Source: Lateolabrax maculatus (taxonomy: Eukaryota; Chordata; Actinopteri; Acropomatiformes; Lateolabracidae). Taken from it: a DNA stretch of 64,000 bases. The stretch is from positions 13,322,501 to 13,386,500 of the forward strand of contig CM062204.1 of the NCBI GenBank assembly GCA_031216445.1, in the 5' to 3' direction. Positions 12,680 through 25,599 of this stretch are shown here, piece after piece; within the stretch, counting starts at the first letter, position 1; every line of letters begins with the position of its first letter. A program made the position numbers and the translations under genes. The notes beneath the pieces were generated by a model. That model was not told where the DNA came from. It searched no databases and worked only from the letters and a program-made list of their open reading frames with translations.

Positions 12680-13125
12680 TCATCACCTCAAGGTCCATTG
12701 AGTCGCTGATGTGTAGCTTTCAATCATATCAAATGATCTTCATCAGCAGATGGAGTTTGCTTAGTTGTTTGTGAATTGTAGATGTTAAAATTACTGTTTT
12801 TTCTGAGACTTTTCGGTTACATTGGCTTAAAAGTTGAATTTCAAAGTTCATTCTCAAAACAACCTCATGTCAAAGTCCATTTAGTGGCTGTTCTGGAGCT
12901 TTTGATCATATCACATTATCTCCATCTGCTGTTGAGCAGGATGAACAAGAAGTCCTCAGAGCGCTTAGAACAAATGGAAATTTGGACGCAAAAAACTCCA
13001 TGACAACTGAGCAAACTCCAGTTGCTGATGAAGTGCTTCCCAGAGGTACGTTCATCACAACATTTCCTGACAAAGCTGAAAGAACAGGAAAGCTGGCCGT
13101 GATCATCAGCTTTCAACAATGAATC
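12680..13125. repeat. Composite repeat with direct and inverted sub-copies
   Basis: Two diverged direct copies of a motif containing GTCCATT-AGT-GCTG...ATCATATCA...ATC-CATC lie at about 12690-12755 and 12872-12936. A further motif, CTTCATCAGCA--TGGAGTTTGCT-AGTTGT, occurs on the plus strand at about 12738-12772 and on the minus strand at about 12993-13040. The block looks like an old, internally repetitive non-autonomous element. I cannot name its family. Confidence 0.5.
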
Positions 13126-14997
13126 TGATTTGCATGTGTCCTTGCTGCCCTACCAATGTAATTTTGTTGACTTGTTGTTCAGTGAACAGCTACAGTACAT
13201 CCATTCTTGGGGTTGATTGTAAGCTTGAGAGTCATTTTTGCTAGGATTTAATTTATTTATTTATTTTTAGCCTCTATTTCCTCTTCAGCTTTTCTTCTAA
13301 AAATCTTTTCTTCTTGTATAAAACAAAAGTGAGATTTTTCTTTTTTTTCTGACAGTATGGTCTTTGTTGTTTCTCTGGTTGTCTGTCTTCCTTTGTGATG
13401 TATCGTGTTGTAAAGTGTTGCATTTTTGTTTTTGTTTAGTGCCTTGTTATTTAATTCAGTGATTCACAGATGCTTCTCAATACCTTACTATAGATAATGT
13501 ATAATAACATATTATAGCCTGTCAAACTGTCAGCTTGTTATTGTATTGAAAGGAAGTAGGATTAAGTGGCTATGCTTTATGACGCTATGACAAGATGTCA
13601 AGGAATAAAAGCAGACTTCTAGGACTGATTAGGAAATTGACATAGCTGTCTGTTCAAATGGTTTGCACAAGACCCAAATACAGCAGAACAACATGGATTG
13701 GTAATTTCAGTGTCAGATGTGATTGGTTCTTTTGTCAATAAGGGAGCAGTTGTGCACACTGACAAAGAGCCTGAGTGACAAGTGAATACAGAGGAGGAGG
13801 AGGAGGAGGAGGAGGAGAGACAGAGGGGAGGGATGAAGACAACTTGCTTAGGTGGAATGGGTGACGACAGTTTTATTCTATTGCTGTCTCAAACAGTGAC
13901 TGATGAATTATTTATTGTAGCATGAATGTGTAAAAAAGCCCTCATTACTAGATTCTTATTCTATGATACACAAGCAGCACATATACAAATATACAAATAC
14001 ACACAGAAAAGTTCCCCCCTTTAGCCGCAATGAGAAGCCATAAAATATTGAATCAACATGGAGCTGAGCATGCTGTGGTGAGTCGAGGTCAAAGAATTCA
14101 TACTATTCGTACATCACACACACACACACACACATACGTGTGTGCACACGCAGAGGTTACACACCATGCACAGCATCATTGATTTTCTGTTTAAGACCGC
14201 AAGAAACAATCAGCACACAATTTACTTTTCAGTAAATTATTATTACTTATTTGTAGAAAGAGATAGTAGAAGAAAGACACAGTAGAAAAAAAACTGCCTT
14301 TCAAAATAAGATAAGAGAACAGATCAGCGCAGCAACATATCCAAACAGACTCTTGTGACTAAATGATTCTGCATTTAAGCTTGCTGTGATTTAGTTACTC
14401 TAAGAATTTATAATTCACTGTTTTAATTTCAGTCAGATTAATTAAGCAAATAATTTTTCTTCCTAGCGGGCAAGGACACTACATAACGTGGTTTGAGTGT
14501 TAGGTTTGATTCCTCTTTTTTTGATGACCTCTACATGATCAATGCTGTTGTGTTAAGAAAAGCACATGACAACATAGCCTATGTTTATCTGACTAACCTG
14601 ACTCACCTCGTTTTGTCAGACAACACACGTCTAGGCTTTGTCTGCCAGGCCAACATATTATAAAAAATGTGTCGACAGCACACACTGAACCAACACTGAC
14701 TTGTATCTAGGGATTCCCAAAACCGCCTTCTGTGGAAACACGAGCTAAATTATTACGACATGTTGCAGTCTTTTTGGCTATGAGTTGAACAAAAAACAGT
14801 GTTTGTTCAATATTGAATATCCAGTCGGTAGTTTTGAAGGTGCTAATCATTTTTCATGTATGTGCAGAGACATGTCAATTGATCAAATTGCATTTGTGGA
14901 TGTGCATGTGGGTGAGCACATTTGGGTGCGCTGGGGGCCATGCCGACGCACCCCGAGGCTTTTCACAGATATGTGACTCACAATGCTGTCTCCTCAC

Positions 14998-15183
14998 CAT
15001 AATGTTGTTGTGGATGAAGCCCTTGCGGTAGCGCGCAGGTTTGAGGTGGGGGTACTCTTCAGTGCTGGTGACCTGGATGTTCCACACACGTCTCCACGCC
15101 TTGTACAGCTGCAGGTGAACGGGGTAGACACCTGAGTGGTGAGGGGCCACGGCGTAGCCCATGTCCACTGGGATGTTGTGCTC
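14998..15183 (-). CDS. ndst3: ndst3 coding exon 4: residues 415-476
   Basis: This 186-nt exon (62 codons, phase 0 at both ends) runs from acceptor CACCTCCAG|GAG to donor ATTATG|GTGAGG. It encodes EHNIPVDMGYAVAPHHSG, then VYPVHLQLYKAWRRVW, NIQVTSTEEYPHLKPARY and RKGFIHNNIM. This is one of the most conserved stretches of all NDSTs, containing the AVAPHHSGVYP and TSTEEYPHLKP signatures of the deacetylase domain. Subfamily cues are mixed: DMGYAV and VWNI resemble NDST3, RKGFIHN resembles NDST4. The exon length is a multiple of three, so skipping would be in frame but would remove core deacetylase sequence. An ATGT repeat lies about 15-30 nt before the acceptor. Confidence 0.95.
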
Positions 15184-16504
15184 CTGGAGGTGGAGGACAT
15201 ACATACATACAAAGAGACAGACACGTTAGGGTTATATACACAGACACAGAAGCTATAGCGCCTTTACCACTCTGGCAAAGGACATGATAGCACATAAACA
15301 CGCAGAGCAGCCTGACTCTGTAGAAGAAGCACGTGGTTTGTGCTGTATTTGTTACGATGCTGACCTTCGGGTTGGAAATTAAAAATATATATATATTTTG
15401 TGTGAGCATGTTTATGTGTGGGAGTGTGAGGGTGGATGTTTGCCGGGTGCATCTTGCAGACTGATGGTGTTGTCCTTCGCGCTGACACACACCTACACAC
15501 ACTGTCAAAGCTAAGCATCAGCGGTCAGGGGATGAGGGAGTGGAGTATGTGTGTGTGTGTGTGTACAACAGAGGTTAGGGATCACACTTTATGATCACGT
15601 TCACCTTCAACAACATGAACCAGCCCCCCTCACTGTCTTGTATGTGTTACACGACCCTCCAATGCAGTCATACAAATCCTCTCCACTCACTCACCCACGT
15701 ACTAACAAAGCACAGTGAAAAAAAAAGCAGAGCAGACCAACAAAATCACCTTGCGGACTTCAGATTAAACAGGAGACATTAAACAGGGCTCAGGTGTGAC
15801 CATCAAAATAAGTGCATCACTCCCCAACAGGGATGTTACATTTTGTTTGTTTGGTTTTAGAAAATGAGTACATGACGGTGAATTTTGTAAACACATTCTT
15901 ACTGCTTATGCTATAACTATTTTCCTTCTGTGTTGTGGACCCAATCCTGCCTCTTAAAAACATGTTCATATGCAACAAATTTGCATTAGCAAATATGTTC
16001 TGCAGGAAGTGTAAATCTACCTTGATTATGTTTGTTGAACAACACGAAAAGGACATATTTATATGTACACATCTGCAAAACGTTCACTGCCAATATCTTT
16101 CATGTGCTCTCCCTACAGTGTTGGCTTGTTTATAACTAAGAAACATTTTAAACCTAAACCTAACAACATCCAAGACACGGGATATGAAACCTGGATTCAA
16201 GTGAACATAATCCAGGCAGCAATTATGTTTCCTATAAAACATATAGTGTCGGTAACATAAAGCATATTCTTTTTCTGACACTGAGTAAAGTCAATTAGAG
16301 CAGTTGCAGCGCTTTGGCAGGCGAACATCATGTATGTAACTTGCTATTGCAAAGAAAGACCAATTACAAACGGCAACAGACGTCCTTGACGAAAATGCGA
16401 TCATGGGAAGAAAGCATGATTAAAAGGACACACAAGAAGAGCGCCACACCAAAATAGACAGCTGCAAGAATGTGTGTGCGTGCGTGCGTGTGCATGCATA
16501 TCAC
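15184..16504 (-). other. ndst3 intron 4
   Basis: This 1321-bp intron begins with GTGATATGCATGC and runs into a CGCA/CA-rich stretch. It holds a short (TG)n at 15548-15564 and an AT run at 15386-15398, and otherwise A/T-rich sequence. No coding segment was found. Confidence 0.6.
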
Positions 16505-16659
16505 CAGAGCAAACTCCTTGTTGAGGACCATCTGCTCCAGCAGTGAGGACTCGTTGTGGAAGAGGTGAGGCTGCATGTGGCTCCACATGTGGGGGAACCA
16601 CCAGAACTCATCCACATACTTCAATAGTAAATCGTCTCCTTCATCCTCCTCAACCGTGC
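16505..16659 (-). CDS. ndst3: ndst3 coding exon 3: residues 363(split)-414
   Basis: This 155-nt exon completes Gly363 with GC and encodes 51 further residues, ending phase 0 at donor CTG|GTGATA. It includes VEEDEGDDLLLKYVDEFWW and then FPHMWSHMQPHLFHNESS. The His pair in HMWSH is at residues 386 and 390. With the same offset of three as the Asp pair, these match the two zinc-ligand histidines I recall for the NDST1 deacetylase site (H389, H393). That makes an intact metal site likely. NES is a conserved glycosylation sequon. The acceptor is TGTGTGCAG, and the sequence before it is almost pure TG/TTTG instead of a normal C/U-rich tract. Confidence 0.95.
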
Positions 16660-17756
16660 CTGCACACACAAACAAACACACACACACACACACACACATA
16701 CAAGGACAAAAGGACAAGAAATAACATATAAATGCACACTTCATGCAGATGCAGAGCACATTCAAAATTGTTACTATATTCATCTTCGCGCTGGTATAAG
16801 GTTATATCACCAAGCAACTGGGTTGTTTTAAGGTCATGTTGCTAAATAAGGTGGCGGTCTGATACCATGGTGATAAAAAGTGATGCCATTGCAGTAACAG
16901 GTGCTATGGTAATGTATTCTATTCTGTATCAGATTTCTTCTAATTCTAATTATGTTCAGTCTCCCTTCTATTTTTCTTCTCCAGTATATCCTACTCTGTT
17001 GTTCTCTTGCTGCAGATTGAGACACTTTAACTAGAAAATCAATAAAGTCTGTCCTTGGAACCACAACAGAACGTAGAAAGCACCGCAGTACGTCACTGCC
17101 CCACAAATATGCTTGTATAAATATTACTCCGTAACTCAAATCTAGAGATAAAAAGATTTTTGTTCATGATTTATCACATATACACACTCCTAGCTATACC
17201 AACCGTGTGGGGTTCATTACTCTTGCTAAGACCACTGTGCTGCTGCAAATTCATCTTTTCTTTAGTAAAGGATTTTTGAGGGGATTTTTGATTTTGGTAG
17301 TTTGTTTAGTGATGTTAAGTATAATAGTCTTTATGTAGTTTATTAAATATATTTTATATTTGGGATTTACAGCAATGCACAGAACTTCCATTAAAAAAAT
17401 GTGTTTCATCCTTACACTTAATCATAAGACGAAATAACAGTTGAGGATGTTCAGCACCACAAGGTCTGAGCATGACCTTTGAAAAAATCATGTTTCAGTG
17501 TTAAAAGTGAAAGTGAAAGAAAAAAAAATCAGTTTCTAACATAAAACCACCATATACAGCATAACTCATTTGAATGAAGTAATGTATGAATCATTGAAAC
17601 AAAATGTTAGTCTAAATTATCAAAAAAAAAAAAAAAAAATGTTTTCAAAGTAAAGTTTTAAAGATTTAGTTATATTTATAGTCACTGTGTAGGTTTGCCA
17701 TGGTTTGGTATGTTAGGATGGAGAGCATATAATAAAAAATAATGAACAGAACGCAC
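16660..17756 (-). other. ndst3 intron 3
   Basis: This 1097-bp intron is A/T-rich with an A-run at 17622-17639. A CA tract at 16671-16698 lies just before the next acceptor, reading as TG on the gene strand. No exon or gene was seen inside. Confidence 0.6.
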
Positions 17757-17844
17757 CTGTGTGGTAGAACTTCCCAGAGAACCCCAGGTTGAAGGTAAAG
17801 TTGGAGATCTGAGAACGCAGTTGTTTCTGAGTATCAAGGAGAGC
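17757..17844 (-). CDS. ndst3: ndst3 coding exon 2: residues 334-362 plus split Gly363
   Basis: This 88-nt exon runs from acceptor CTATAG|GCT to donor ACAG|GTGCGT, entering in phase 0 and leaving in phase 1. It encodes ALLDTQKQLRSQ then ISNFTFNLGFSGKFYHT, continuing the conserved deacetylase sequence directly after the D316/D317 motif. The NFT sequon at residues 348-350 is a conserved potential N-glycosylation site of the family. The GFSGKFYHTG wording matches NDST2/3/4 rather than the GYSGKFFHTG of NDST1, which supports the subfamily call. Its length is not a multiple of three, so skipping it alone would break the frame. Skipping it together with the next exon (88+155=243) would not. Confidence 0.95.
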
Positions 17845-17845
17845 C

Positions 17846-17846
17846 T

Positions 17847-17897
<51 letters not shown>
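17846..17897. repeat. (GATA)12 tetranucleotide microsatellite at an exon edge
   Basis: About twelve tandem GATA/TATC units run without interruption to the splice acceptor of the 88-nt exon. On the gene strand the tract reads (CTAT)n and ends CTATAG|GCT, so the repeat supplies both the pyrimidine tract and most of the acceptor context. Confidence 0.95.
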
Positions 17898-17898
<1 letters not shown>

Positions 17899-20399
17899 AA
17901 AAAGAACATTAGTGAAAAAATCACATTCAACCCATTCAACTACTCAGACAGAGAACAGTAGTGTATCAGGTTCATCTCTCCGCAGCCTGCACTTGCAAAA
18001 ACACCTGATATTTCAGTGAACTCTGGTTCCTCAGAGAACTGTCAGGATGGACTCATTAGTGATTATTTCACGGCTTGACAATGGCAGTCATCAACAGGCT
18101 GTTATGGCGTGTTTCATTATTTTGTCTGTTGTTTTTCTGTTTTCTATGCATTCCAGTGGCTGTTCCTGTCCTTATAGTTACCTCAGTCTCTGGTTTCAAC
18201 ACTTGAATCAGGATTTTCTCCACTTATTTAATGACTTCATTAGTTTACTGGCCTTTAAACAAAGACTCTGTAATGAGTGTTAACTAAAGAGAGTTGCACT
18301 CGCGCACACAGTCACACACACCGACAGTAATGCGAGTTAATGAAGGTCAGTGCATTAGTAGCCTCTGGAGGGTGGACTAATAACCCCTGCACACACTCCT
18401 CCCTTCTCGTCATTCTCTCCATCCATCCCTAACATTACCAAGTGAAACCCTGCACCCCCCCCTTTCTTTCTCTCTCTCCCTCCTCTGTTGTTGCCTCCTT
18501 TCTTTCTGATTCTCCCTCTATTCTTCCATCTTCCCGCTTCTGAAAACCTGCAGTCGCCTCCCTGCCCCCCTTCCCCATTTGTCTAACCCCCCCCCCCGAA
18601 CCTCCATCTCTCCCTCGCTTGCGCCGTGAAAATGTCACACTCTCAAGAGATGGGCCTGTTCTAATTTGAAAGGAAGGCTGAAGCAGCATGCAGGAAAGAT
18701 CGCTCTCTCACCCTTTCTATAACCCTCTCCTCTTGCTCTTTCTCTTGCACTCTCCCCATCTTCTTGCTATCATTGCACTTCTCGCCGTTTGCTCCCACAC
18801 AACTATTTTGTTTATTTATGAAACTCTTATAATTATCTGTATATTTCAGTCTGCAGGCTCTTTCTGCTGGGCTACATGCCACATCTCTATTACCAATTTT
18901 TGTCGTGCTGTTTTTAATCGATCCCCAGGAACTCTGCCTGATTTACGATACCCGATCAGCTGAAGTCAGAGCAAGAAATCAGTTCAAGGCACTCTCTCTC
19001 TCCCTCTTCTCCCTCTATCCTCCTGTGTGTGTGTCCCAAACGAACAAATATACAGACACATGTACAGAGTGTCTTCATTAGCTCTAATCTAATGGTGTTG
19101 AAGATGGCTGCATGCTGACAGATGTGCACAGCTCCCTAATCCGATCCCCTGTCTCCTCTGTTATGACATCCTCTACATCTTATACACGCACACACACATA
19201 CGTTTGCCTATCCACACACAGGCAAACTTGTGGATACAAAGACTTAAGAATTAAATTAAGTTTGTAGCTGAGTGCTTTGCATTGTTACTCAATATACACT
19301 CCCCGATGCACTTGGTTGAAATGCATTATTAACGTGTGTGTTGGTATCAGTGAGTCAGCTTAGGTGTGTGTCCAAGTGTGCTGTATATTAGTTTAAACAC
19401 CTCATTTGTATTCTGCTACCTAACATCCATAGCAGAAAACAGAAGAGCCATGCAAGGTATTTTTGTAATGTGTCAGTGACTCAGCCACAAATGACCATAC
19501 AGGTGCTTGTTTGAAACACCCCATTGAAAACGTTCACTGCAATAGTAAAAGGGCTACTTTTACTATTACACTGAAGATTTTTTTTCTTGGGAAAACTTGC
19601 TTTCATTGTGCAGTAATGCCAGAGCAGAGACGCATTTGTTGGTGCTACTTTTATGGATGCTTATGTCATCCAAGAACTGATGTTGACTCTTAACAAGTAT
19701 TGCGCTGACAAATTCAGAACATCAAAAAGCAAACATTAAAAAGGGTAATGTGAATTTGGCCATTCCTCAGTTGTTGTGCGGCAGCCAAATCTTACAGTGA
19801 ACACACTAACAAGGAGAGTTGTCAAAACACTCCCTGTTTGCAACTGCAGCACTGATTATGAAACTTTCACAGGCAACAAATTTCTCACTTAGATGTTTTA
19901 GCTTTCTCAAGCAGATTTCGAGTGCCTGAAAAGTGGTTTTCCAATCATTCAAAAGATCTATTATGCCGGGCTACTATGTAGGCTACATTTAATAGATACA
20001 GTTTACAGTTTCAATTTCAGTTTGAGGGACAAGTAATGTATAATGCTAGGAGAGACCATAAAGAGGAAACTACTGACAAGAACCCTATTGCAAAATTTTT
20101 AAATAATGTTTTTCTTGTTTCTTTAATAACTTTTACCTTATTTTTTACAAACTCTGCTTGATATTCGTATAATGTTGCTCTTGGGATTCAGAAGTGAATT
20201 TTATTTTATATTATTTTGTCTTATTATTAAGTTTCAAAATATTCTATACTTGTAAAGCTTGCTCATTCAATTCACAGTTTTGGATGACTTTATCAAACTT
20301 TATCCATGGTTTCTTTATCATTTTGTATCTTAATGTATACAGGCTGTAGTAACACACTTTTTGCATTACTCACAACGGTGAGTTTATGTGCACATTTTT

Positions 20400-20700
20400 T
20401 CTTTTGTATCCTCCTATTGTACTACAATATGCTCAAACAGAACTAGTCCTAACAACATGTTGTCCAACCAAGTCAAAAATGAAAAGTGTTTATACCTGAT
20501 CAGCCACGCACAAAGGTGGGGTGAAAAGTCAGCTGTCATAAAGAGGGGGGAAATGTGATATTGTTTAAATATGGGGGTAACGGCACAAATCTTTAGGCAG
20601 TCTCTCCTGGCGTTCATAGTGTTGCACTCAGTTGTTCACATGAAAAATGACAAAAAAAGTTGTGCAAAGAATGAAAAAAGAGAGCTAGAGAGATACATCT
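20400..20700 (-). repeat. Dispersed repeat, copy 1
   Basis: On the minus strand a segment at 20574-20635 reads like CAACTGAGTG..., CCAGGAGAGACTGCCTAAA. It is clearly related to 51516-51580, where the same order ACTGAGTG..., CCAGGAGAGACTG occurs. Both copies can be read as ...RRDCLKICAV in one frame. Similarity fades on both sides. The element type is unknown and no gene is claimed. Confidence 0.45.
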
Positions 20701-23700
20701 AAATCAGATTTTCTCTTTTGTAAAGTTACAGAAATGGTCCCACACAGCAAGAATAAAGAGCTATGAGAGGACTACTGTTGATCTTCACTGGGATGCAGAA
20801 CAGTGGGAACAAACATTGCCCAGCGAAAAAAGCGGTGCACTACTTGGATAAAAAACATTCGCACTCTGTGCATATGACAAAAACCTCTGGCTCTGATGGA
20901 CAACACAGTCCCCTCCTGCTGTTTTTCTGAGGGTGACGGCAGCAGATCCATGAGAATGGAGGGCTTGAAGCAAAATGGAGCCAATCTGTCCACTGGATGC
21001 TGAGCTCAAAGCTGAAGATGGTTTTAAAATGAGCCATAAGAGATACTATATAAGAAAGAAGGGGGGATTTGGATTAGAAGAGGTGTAGCATGTGAGAGAT
21101 CTTGACAATCCTAGTGATGAAGGTAAGCACACACTGTGATTAGTGGTTAGCGATAGCCCTCATTTCTGTGCCCAATCACACAGCTGCCTAACACTGCTGG
21201 TGTCAGAAGCAATGCCAGTTTGTTTCTGTGTATGTGAGAGCGACAGTGGGTGTTTATGTTTGTGTGTTCTTGCATGTGTGTGTGGTAAGCACTGGAAGAG
21301 GTGCCAGCTAGATCTTGGGGTTCAAACAGATGGGAGACAGGCATCTGGACAGCTGGCATTCACTGCCTTTCACAAACCCTTTACACCAACCACCTCACCC
21401 CCATATCCCCATTCTGTCATTCTCGCCTTTGCACTATTTATTCTCCATCCCTTTTACAGCCCTAAGCCTGGCTCGGAGATCTAAAATAACAAAAGTAATT
21501 ATAAAACAACTTATTTGCTAGTAGGTTTTTATGAGCAAACAGATTTGAAGGCGGGTTGAGAGGAACAAGAACATTTGACACATTTACGTGGTTTAATTCT
21601 TTTGCAAAAGCGGGTCAAAGTTCTTGATTCATCTACATGAGTGCATGTGTTTGTGTCTATGTGTGTAAATCTGTGCGTGTAATGTTAACATTAGACCAGC
21701 AAATTTAACTGGGTCAGGCATCTCTTTTTGATGAGCGGGAAGAGCACTTTACCAGTTAATGCCAGTCGTCCTTTTGCTTACTCTTCCCTTCTCTGTCTCA
21801 CTTCCAGTCTCGCTTGTCAAATTCCTGTCAGTATAACTTTTTATACTGGAGCATTTTACAAAATCATCTATTCACTTGCATTCACGGATCCAAGGAACTT
21901 GTGATTGCTTTGGCATCGCTATACTTACACTAAATGCTTATTGGCAGCCCCTTAAGGATTTTAAGTTTCAGTGATTGCTGTGACCGCAAAACCTGCCTCA
22001 TTTTGTGAAGAAAGTGGGCACTCAGCCACATTCTCAAAGTGAATTTGGAATAAAAACAACTGGCAGAAATAATTAATTAAACAAAAAAAGTTATTCAGAT
22101 TATTTTCCTGTTGAGAGATGCCTTCTTTGTATTTACTACAATGGCGATGTCTTTTTTGAATGTAGAAAAAAAAGGAAAAGAAAACTGTTAAATAAACACT
22201 TTACAACCTCTTTCATTTCTAATAGCATAACTGTAAAACGTATCCTTCCCTGCAGGGCTGACTGTGATCATTTCACTTGTCCAGATCAGGCGGGCGAATG
22301 AAAGCAGATGCCGGGAAGCATCATCCTGGAACCAATATCCTGTTCCTCTCTGCCGTCTTATATGTCATCTCCTTTTCTCCCTTTCCCACCTGCAACTTTG
22401 TAATTTTAAAAAAACATTAATATCTAACACCCTAAGATTCCTTAGCGAGGGTGCCATTCTTTCCCATGCATTAATGAATGATGTCAACTGACAAATAAAA
22501 AAAAAAGAAATTTGTTTGCCTCTTGTAAAGAAAAAAATAAACACAAAAAAAGACCAAAAGCAGTCTCCTTTTCTCCCATTTCCTTGTCTCTCTCCACTGA
22601 TTTTCAAATCTTTTCTCCACTGTTTATGTCTTTTCTTCATTACTTATGTAATAGAATCTGGCAAAGTAATAAACAGATATGGAATGAGCTCAGTTCCACT
22701 GACTTAAGTGGCAAATATGCATCATACGTAATAAGGTCTAAAGATTAACCTCAAAGTAGGACTGCACAATAAACTGTGGACTGCTAGGCCAAAAATCTTT
22801 AATGAAGTCTGAATATTGCCCATTTTGTGGTATTCCTTTTTTTTCAATTTAGACCATTTCCAGACCAAAGTGATCACGAGAACATGAAAAAACACTTTAT
22901 CCTAAACTTATATATTTTCCAACGTCCCTACACCATTATCCATTCATCTCAGTCATACATTCCTCAGTGCACTAGAATAACTTCCTTCTAGCTGGATAAG
23001 ATGTTTAAACAGGATTCTTATTCAGTCATAAGGGCAAAATAGCATTTTATGGCTTGTTAGGCCACATGAAAGTGGTAATTATTTGACTTGCCAAATTAAA
23101 CAAAGTAATAAAATTGCACAAACTGCTCCACTGTGTCTTTGGAAACGCATGTTTTAATCTTATTCAGCCAATTATTCCTTTTCCGCAGTACAAGCAACTG
23201 ACTGCCACAACATTAAATGGACAAAATGCCGGGGATTTCCTCTGACATGATGACAGTCCATCACTGGACAATGTTACTCATACAAACTTGGTGAGAATTT
23301 GCATACAGCACAGCTCCACCGAAAGGTTCTGAGTTGATATGAGCTAACTCTGCATATCACTGAGCCACTACCTTCCTTTGGAAGCATGCCGCTCCATGTG
23401 CAAAGAGTGTGTGCGTCTTGGCTTGACCTGTACAGTATGTGTGTCCATGTGTGTGTCCTCCCACCTTAGATGATACTGCTTCAAAAAGCACTTTGGGGAG
23501 GAAAAGAGTTAGAACGAGTTGAGAGAGAGGATTAGGGAGGAATACAAATAGGCCAAAGATAGTGATCAATGACTCGACAGAGGAGAGGGTGAAGAAGGGG
23601 AGAAAGGAGGAAGTGATGAAGAGGGATCTGAAGACGGGAATCAGACATGTCCCTAACGACCACTCTAAGGCAGAGAAGAGGAGAAAACCTACATGCATTA

Positions 23701-25562
23701 ATTAAAAAACATGCAGCGGCACACGCTTATCATTGATGGGAGTTTTTGACTGGCATCATCCCTCATTTTGAGAAATGTCATCCGTGGGGTGCCTCCCTGT
23801 GAATCATTTTAATAGAGGAAATACAGCTGTGTGTGTGAGTGTGTGTGCAGACAGGAGGGGGTGTAGGTATTGTTTGTCACCAGATGAACTCGTGGGGTGA
23901 GACTAATGAAAAGTGCAGAGAGAAGGAGGGAGGCATTTTAATTGGCCTCTCTCTCTTTGTCTCACTCCTTTCCCTTCTCTTCTCGGGGAGAACAGCCAGG
24001 AGATTGAATGTTGGCTTTACAGAAGTAAGAAGGGATTTCTAGCATCAGCACCGCAAATGCCTTGTCCTACTAATTGGTCAATAACACATCCTGTTACATA
24101 CTTTGATGCGGTGTTACACATAGGCTGTTTTAATAGCAATAGGGATGATAGAGGATTTACAATTTTCACGTAATTTGTGAGTCACTCATAATCGTTCATT
24201 GCCTTGTGTTGTGGTGTCATGTAACTGATATCTGCTTATAACAATATTCAGAAAAAAATTATCTCAGATGTCTTGATAAAGTTAAGATGAAATCACACAA
24301 GACTTGCTCAGATGTAGATTTTTGTGATAAGCATGGTCTGAAATGCCATCATGACCATCAGTAAATCTGTTCTGACCCATTTTAACCTAAGAGAGTTTCA
24401 TTGTACCATAAGACCCAGGCGTTTTTTCACTGTCTAAACTTTAATATGAGCAAAGATCTTGCTTTCATGATTAAATAATTCCTTGGATTCCACAAGCATT
24501 CATCTTTTTTTAACAAAATGATGAGACATTTTTTCAGCTGTCACCCAAAATTAGATGTATATTTGACACATGGTCATGTATTATGAGTCATCCTCACAAC
24601 AGCTTTTCAATGACACTTTGCTAGAAGGGAAACACTCCCGTTTATGAGCCCTTTTGAAGACTAACCAACAGGATTTGCCTATTAAACAATCCCTGCATCA
24701 CAAAAAAATATATGACATTTAGAAAACAGTAAAATAAATTGATTATGAACATACATGGTGTTCACGTGCATACGCACTCATCAAATTAAAACGAGCCCTG
24801 TTCACACTGTAATCTGACAACTCTACCTGAGGCTCTCCCGCTCTGAGGGGAGGGCTGCTACAAATCCCCATATTCCTGCCCCTACACCTCCCCTCCTCTG
24901 CTTCCCCATTTCCCTTCAGCATTTTGTTTTTCAGTAATCGCAAAGTTAGCTGCTAGCTCTTCCCCTAGGCGCCATACTCCACCTTCCCCTCCTTCCAATT
25001 CTTTTCCTTCTTTTTTCCTCTAGTCTTCCTCTCTGTGGTTGCCAATATCCTGAAGCAGAGAGAAGAAATGTGGAAGGAGTGCGAATGTTTCTCTCTTTTC
25101 CTGCCCCTCTCTCTCTCTCTGTCGCTCCATCCCCCTCTCTCCACCACTTCCTCCAGCCCCATCTCCCTGTCCTTCTGTTATGGCACTGGTTCATCCTCAT
25201 GTATATTTATGCTACAAAGCTGAAGAGTCAGGCAGACTTAAAATGAAAACTCAAACTAGAGAGCGCTTGTGTGCTCGGGTATGTGTGTCTGCGTGAATAT
25301 GTACTCTTCTATCCTTTTTGGATAGAGGCGTCTTTTTTTTACATTCAAGGGTGGAATTCCTCTCCACTTCACCACCCGCCGCCCTCCTGTCTCCTCAGCG
25401 TCCCCATTCCTCTCATCTCCTCCCCAAGTTTCGGCCACAGACAGGTGGCTCGTCTTTTTCAGTGCCTGACGGACATGTGTCACCCATTGACGGAAAGTGA
25501 CATTCTAATCTAAAGTAGTGATTCAGAAAACACCCACGCACAAACACACATACAGTACATTG

Positions 25563-25564
<2 letters not shown>

Positions 25565-25597
<33 letters not shown>
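25565..25597. repeat. (CA)16 microsatellite
   Basis: Perfect CA run in intron 2. Confidence 0.95.

Positions 25598-25599
<2 letters not shown>

Larger units (their letters stand above)
9118..14997 (-). other. ndst3 intron 5
   Basis: This 5880-bp intron is rich in mobile-element debris. It holds a dispersed fish repeat at about 9.23-9.83 kb, a foldback MITE at 10.06-10.27 kb, a truncated L2-like LINE at 10.65-11.54 kb and a repeat with inverted sub-copies at 12.68-13.12 kb. CA tracts occur near 12.0, 12.4 and 14.1 kb, and a (GGA)n patch at 13791-13816. No NDST exon was seen within it. Confidence 0.6.

Noticed and set aside
14885..15518. Additional frames overlapping coding exon 4
   Set aside because: They are shadows of the true exon 14998-15183, whose frame matches NDST and has both splice sites.
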